Origin: JBOCEF01 sp047610385
GTDB lineage: Bacteria; Pseudomonadota; Alphaproteobacteria; Rhodobacterales; Rhodobacteraceae
NCBI GenBank assembly: GCA_047610385.1
Contig: JBLGAC010000014.1
Span: forward strand, 1 to 64,000
DNA: 64,000 nucleotides
Direction of reading: 5' to 3'
A model generated the notes under the pieces. The model was not told the origin of the DNA and made no database searches. It saw nothing but the letters and a program-made list of their open reading frames with translations. Positions 62,991 through 64,000 of the stretch are shown here, in pieces. A program made the translations under genes and the position numbers. Every line of letters begins with the position of its first letter. Position 1 is the stretch's first letter.

Positions 62991-64000
62991 ATGACCCCTT
63001 TCATCCGTCTCGACGCCGCCGACAATGTGGTGACGGTCACAAAATCCACCGAAACCGGCGCTGATATCGACGGTGCCCTGACCACCGGCCTGATCCCGCG
63101 TGGGCACAAGGTGGCGACCGCCGCCATTCCCATGGGCGCGCCGGTGCGCAAATACGCCCAGGTGATCGGCTATGCCAAGGCCGGCATCGCGCCGGGCGAT
63201 CATGTGCATGACCACAACATTGAATTTCGCAATGTGGACGCGGAGTACGAATTTTCGACCGACCTGCGCCCGATTGCGATGGTCCCCGAGGCCCAGCGCG
63301 ACACCTTCATGGGATACCGCCGGGCCAACGGCACTGTGGGCACGCGCAACTACATCGCGGTGCTGACATCGGTGAACTGCTCGGCCACCGCCGCGCGGAT
63401 GATCGCGGGCGCGTTCGGGCCAGAGGAAATGGCGAAATACCCCAATGTTGACGGTGTCGTGGCCTTTGTGCACGGCACTGGCTGCGGCATGGCAGGCGAC
63501 GGCGACGGGTTCGAAGCGTTGCAGCGCGTCATGTGGGGCTATGCCAAGCATCCCAACCATGCCGGCGTGCTGATGGTCGGTCTGGGCTGTGAGATGAACC
63601 AGATCGACTGGCTTTTGGAGGCGTTCGGCATCACCCGCAGCCCGATGTTCCAGACCATGAACATTCAGGATGTCGCCGGGCTGCGCCGCACCATAGAATT
63701 GGGCATCGACAAGGTCCGCTCCATGCTGGCCGTGGCCAATCAGGCGACGCGCGAACCCTGCCCGGTGTCTGAGCTGAAGGTCGCGCTGCAATGCGGCGGG
63801 TCTGATGCGTGGTCCGGGATCACCGCCAACCCGGCCTTGGGCCATGCCTGCGATCTGCTGGTCGCCCAAGGCGGCACCGGCGTGCTGGCCGAAACCCCTG
63901 AGATTTACGGCGCTGAGCACCTGCTGACCCGCCGCGCCGCAACCCGCGCCACCGGCGACAAGCTGATCAACCTGATCCGCTGGTGGGAAGATTACACCGC
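62991..64000 (+). CDS. UxaA-family sugar-acid dehydratase (altronate/galactarate type), truncated by window end
   Basis: 336 codons are visible without a stop. An N-terminal SAF domain (about 10-85, with GDHVHDHN) is followed by the large UxaA-type domain (GYRRANGTVGTRNYIAVL; HGTGCGMAGDGDGFEALQR; LGCEMNQIDWL; QCGGSDAWSGITANPALG). Members dehydrate D-altronate, D-galactarate or related acids. It starts 14 bases after the PhyH gene, so the two are probably co-transcribed. Confidence 0.88.
   Translation, partial: MTPFIRLDAADNVVTVTKSTETGADIDGALTTGLIPRGHKVATAAIPMGAPVRKYAQVIGYAKAGIAPGDHVHDHNIEFRNVDAEYEFSTDLRPIAMVPEAQRDTFMGYRRANGTVGTRNYIAVLTSVNCSATAARMIAGAFGPEEMAKYPNVDGVVAFVHGTGCGMAGDGDGFEALQRVMWGYAKHPNHAGVLMVGLGCEMNQIDWLLEAFGITRSPMFQTMNIQDVAGLRRTIELGIDKVRSMLAVANQATREPCPVSELKVALQCGGSDAWSGITANPALGHACDLLVAQGGTGVLAETPEIYGAEHLLTRRAATRATGDKLINLIRWWEDYT

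Noticed and set aside
62712..63920. 402-codon open frame on the minus strand
   Set aside because: It is antisense to the PhyH and UxaA genes, both with conserved catalytic motifs.
1..64000. CRISPR arrays, tRNA and rRNA genes
   Set aside because: No regularly spaced repeats and no tRNA cloverleaf or rRNA sequence was noticed on either strand; a dedicated tRNA search could not be run.

Overview
The window looks like a chromosomal segment of a high-GC marine-type alphaproteobacterium, most likely Rhodobacterales (Roseobacter group). The reasons are VPLPA-type sorting tails, a form I CO dehydrogenase cluster, a lanthanide-type PQQ dehydrogenase, a TRAP transporter beside a long sugar-acid operon, and many ATGA-type gene overlaps. 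I saw no rRNA, tRNA, CRISPR array or replication origin. All calls come from reading the sequence; no database search was run.

Layout: (1) 1-3700 holds nested insertion-sequence debris, then a VPLPA-tailed surface protein coupled to a TPR protein. (2) 3.7-13.6 kb is a CO-oxidation operon in the order coxC-M-S-L-D-E-F-G, followed by a small secreted protein and an ankyrin protein. (3) 13.6-18.2 kb is a periplasmic PQQ alcohol dehydrogenase system: a diheme cytochrome c, a PQQ dehydrogenase with the WDxD lanthanide signature, and a divergent beta-propeller and ABC-type binding protein. (4) 18.2-22.4 kb is decayed IS481 and IS5 material around a frameshifted VPLPA gene. (5) 22.4-29.9 kb has an SLC13 permease, two more surface proteins with sorting tails, a 2OG-Fe(II) oxygenase-like protein, an acyl-CoA dehydrogenase, an alpha/beta hydrolase and a tautomerase. 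(6) 30-34.3 kb is a LacI-regulated catabolic locus: a HisD-family dehydrogenase, an SDR and a hydroxyacyl-CoA-type dehydrogenase. (7) 34.5-38.7 kb has a very long outer-membrane barrel gene with two frameshifts, then two secreted Gly/Lys/His-rich proteins, one of them interrupted by two in-frame TAG codons. (8) 39.2-40.4 kb is a flavoprotein. (9) 40.6-45.7 kb is a tightly coupled three-gene operon: a patatin phospholipase with membrane segments, an HNH-like/AAA ATPase fusion, and an HNH endonuclease. (10) 46-58.4 kb is a 13-gene minus-strand sugar-acid catabolic operon including its GntR regulator. (11) 58.6-64 kb, divergent from it, carries TRAP transporter genes dctP-Q-M, a phytanoyl-CoA dioxygenase-type gene and a truncated altronate/galactarate-type dehydratase.

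How the genes fit together: CoxMSL oxidises CO. CoxD, CoxE and CoxF are expected to mature its Mo-Cu centre, CoxG to anchor it at the membrane, and CoxC to sense or regulate. The PQQ enzyme probably passes electrons to the adjacent diheme cytochrome. The TRAP system probably imports sugar acids that are oxidised, dehydrated, phosphorylated or cleaved by the idonate/gluconate, erythronate and deoxy-keto-acid branches.

The most novel candidate is the patatin-ATPase-HNH operon. It combines a Septu-like ATPase/nuclease pair with a membrane-attacking lipase and looks like an abortive-infection defence system. The second is the multi-barrel plus Gly/Lys-rich secreted protein locus. Several genes carry single-base frameshifts at short homopolymers, so sequencing or assembly error has to be excluded before calling them pseudogenes.
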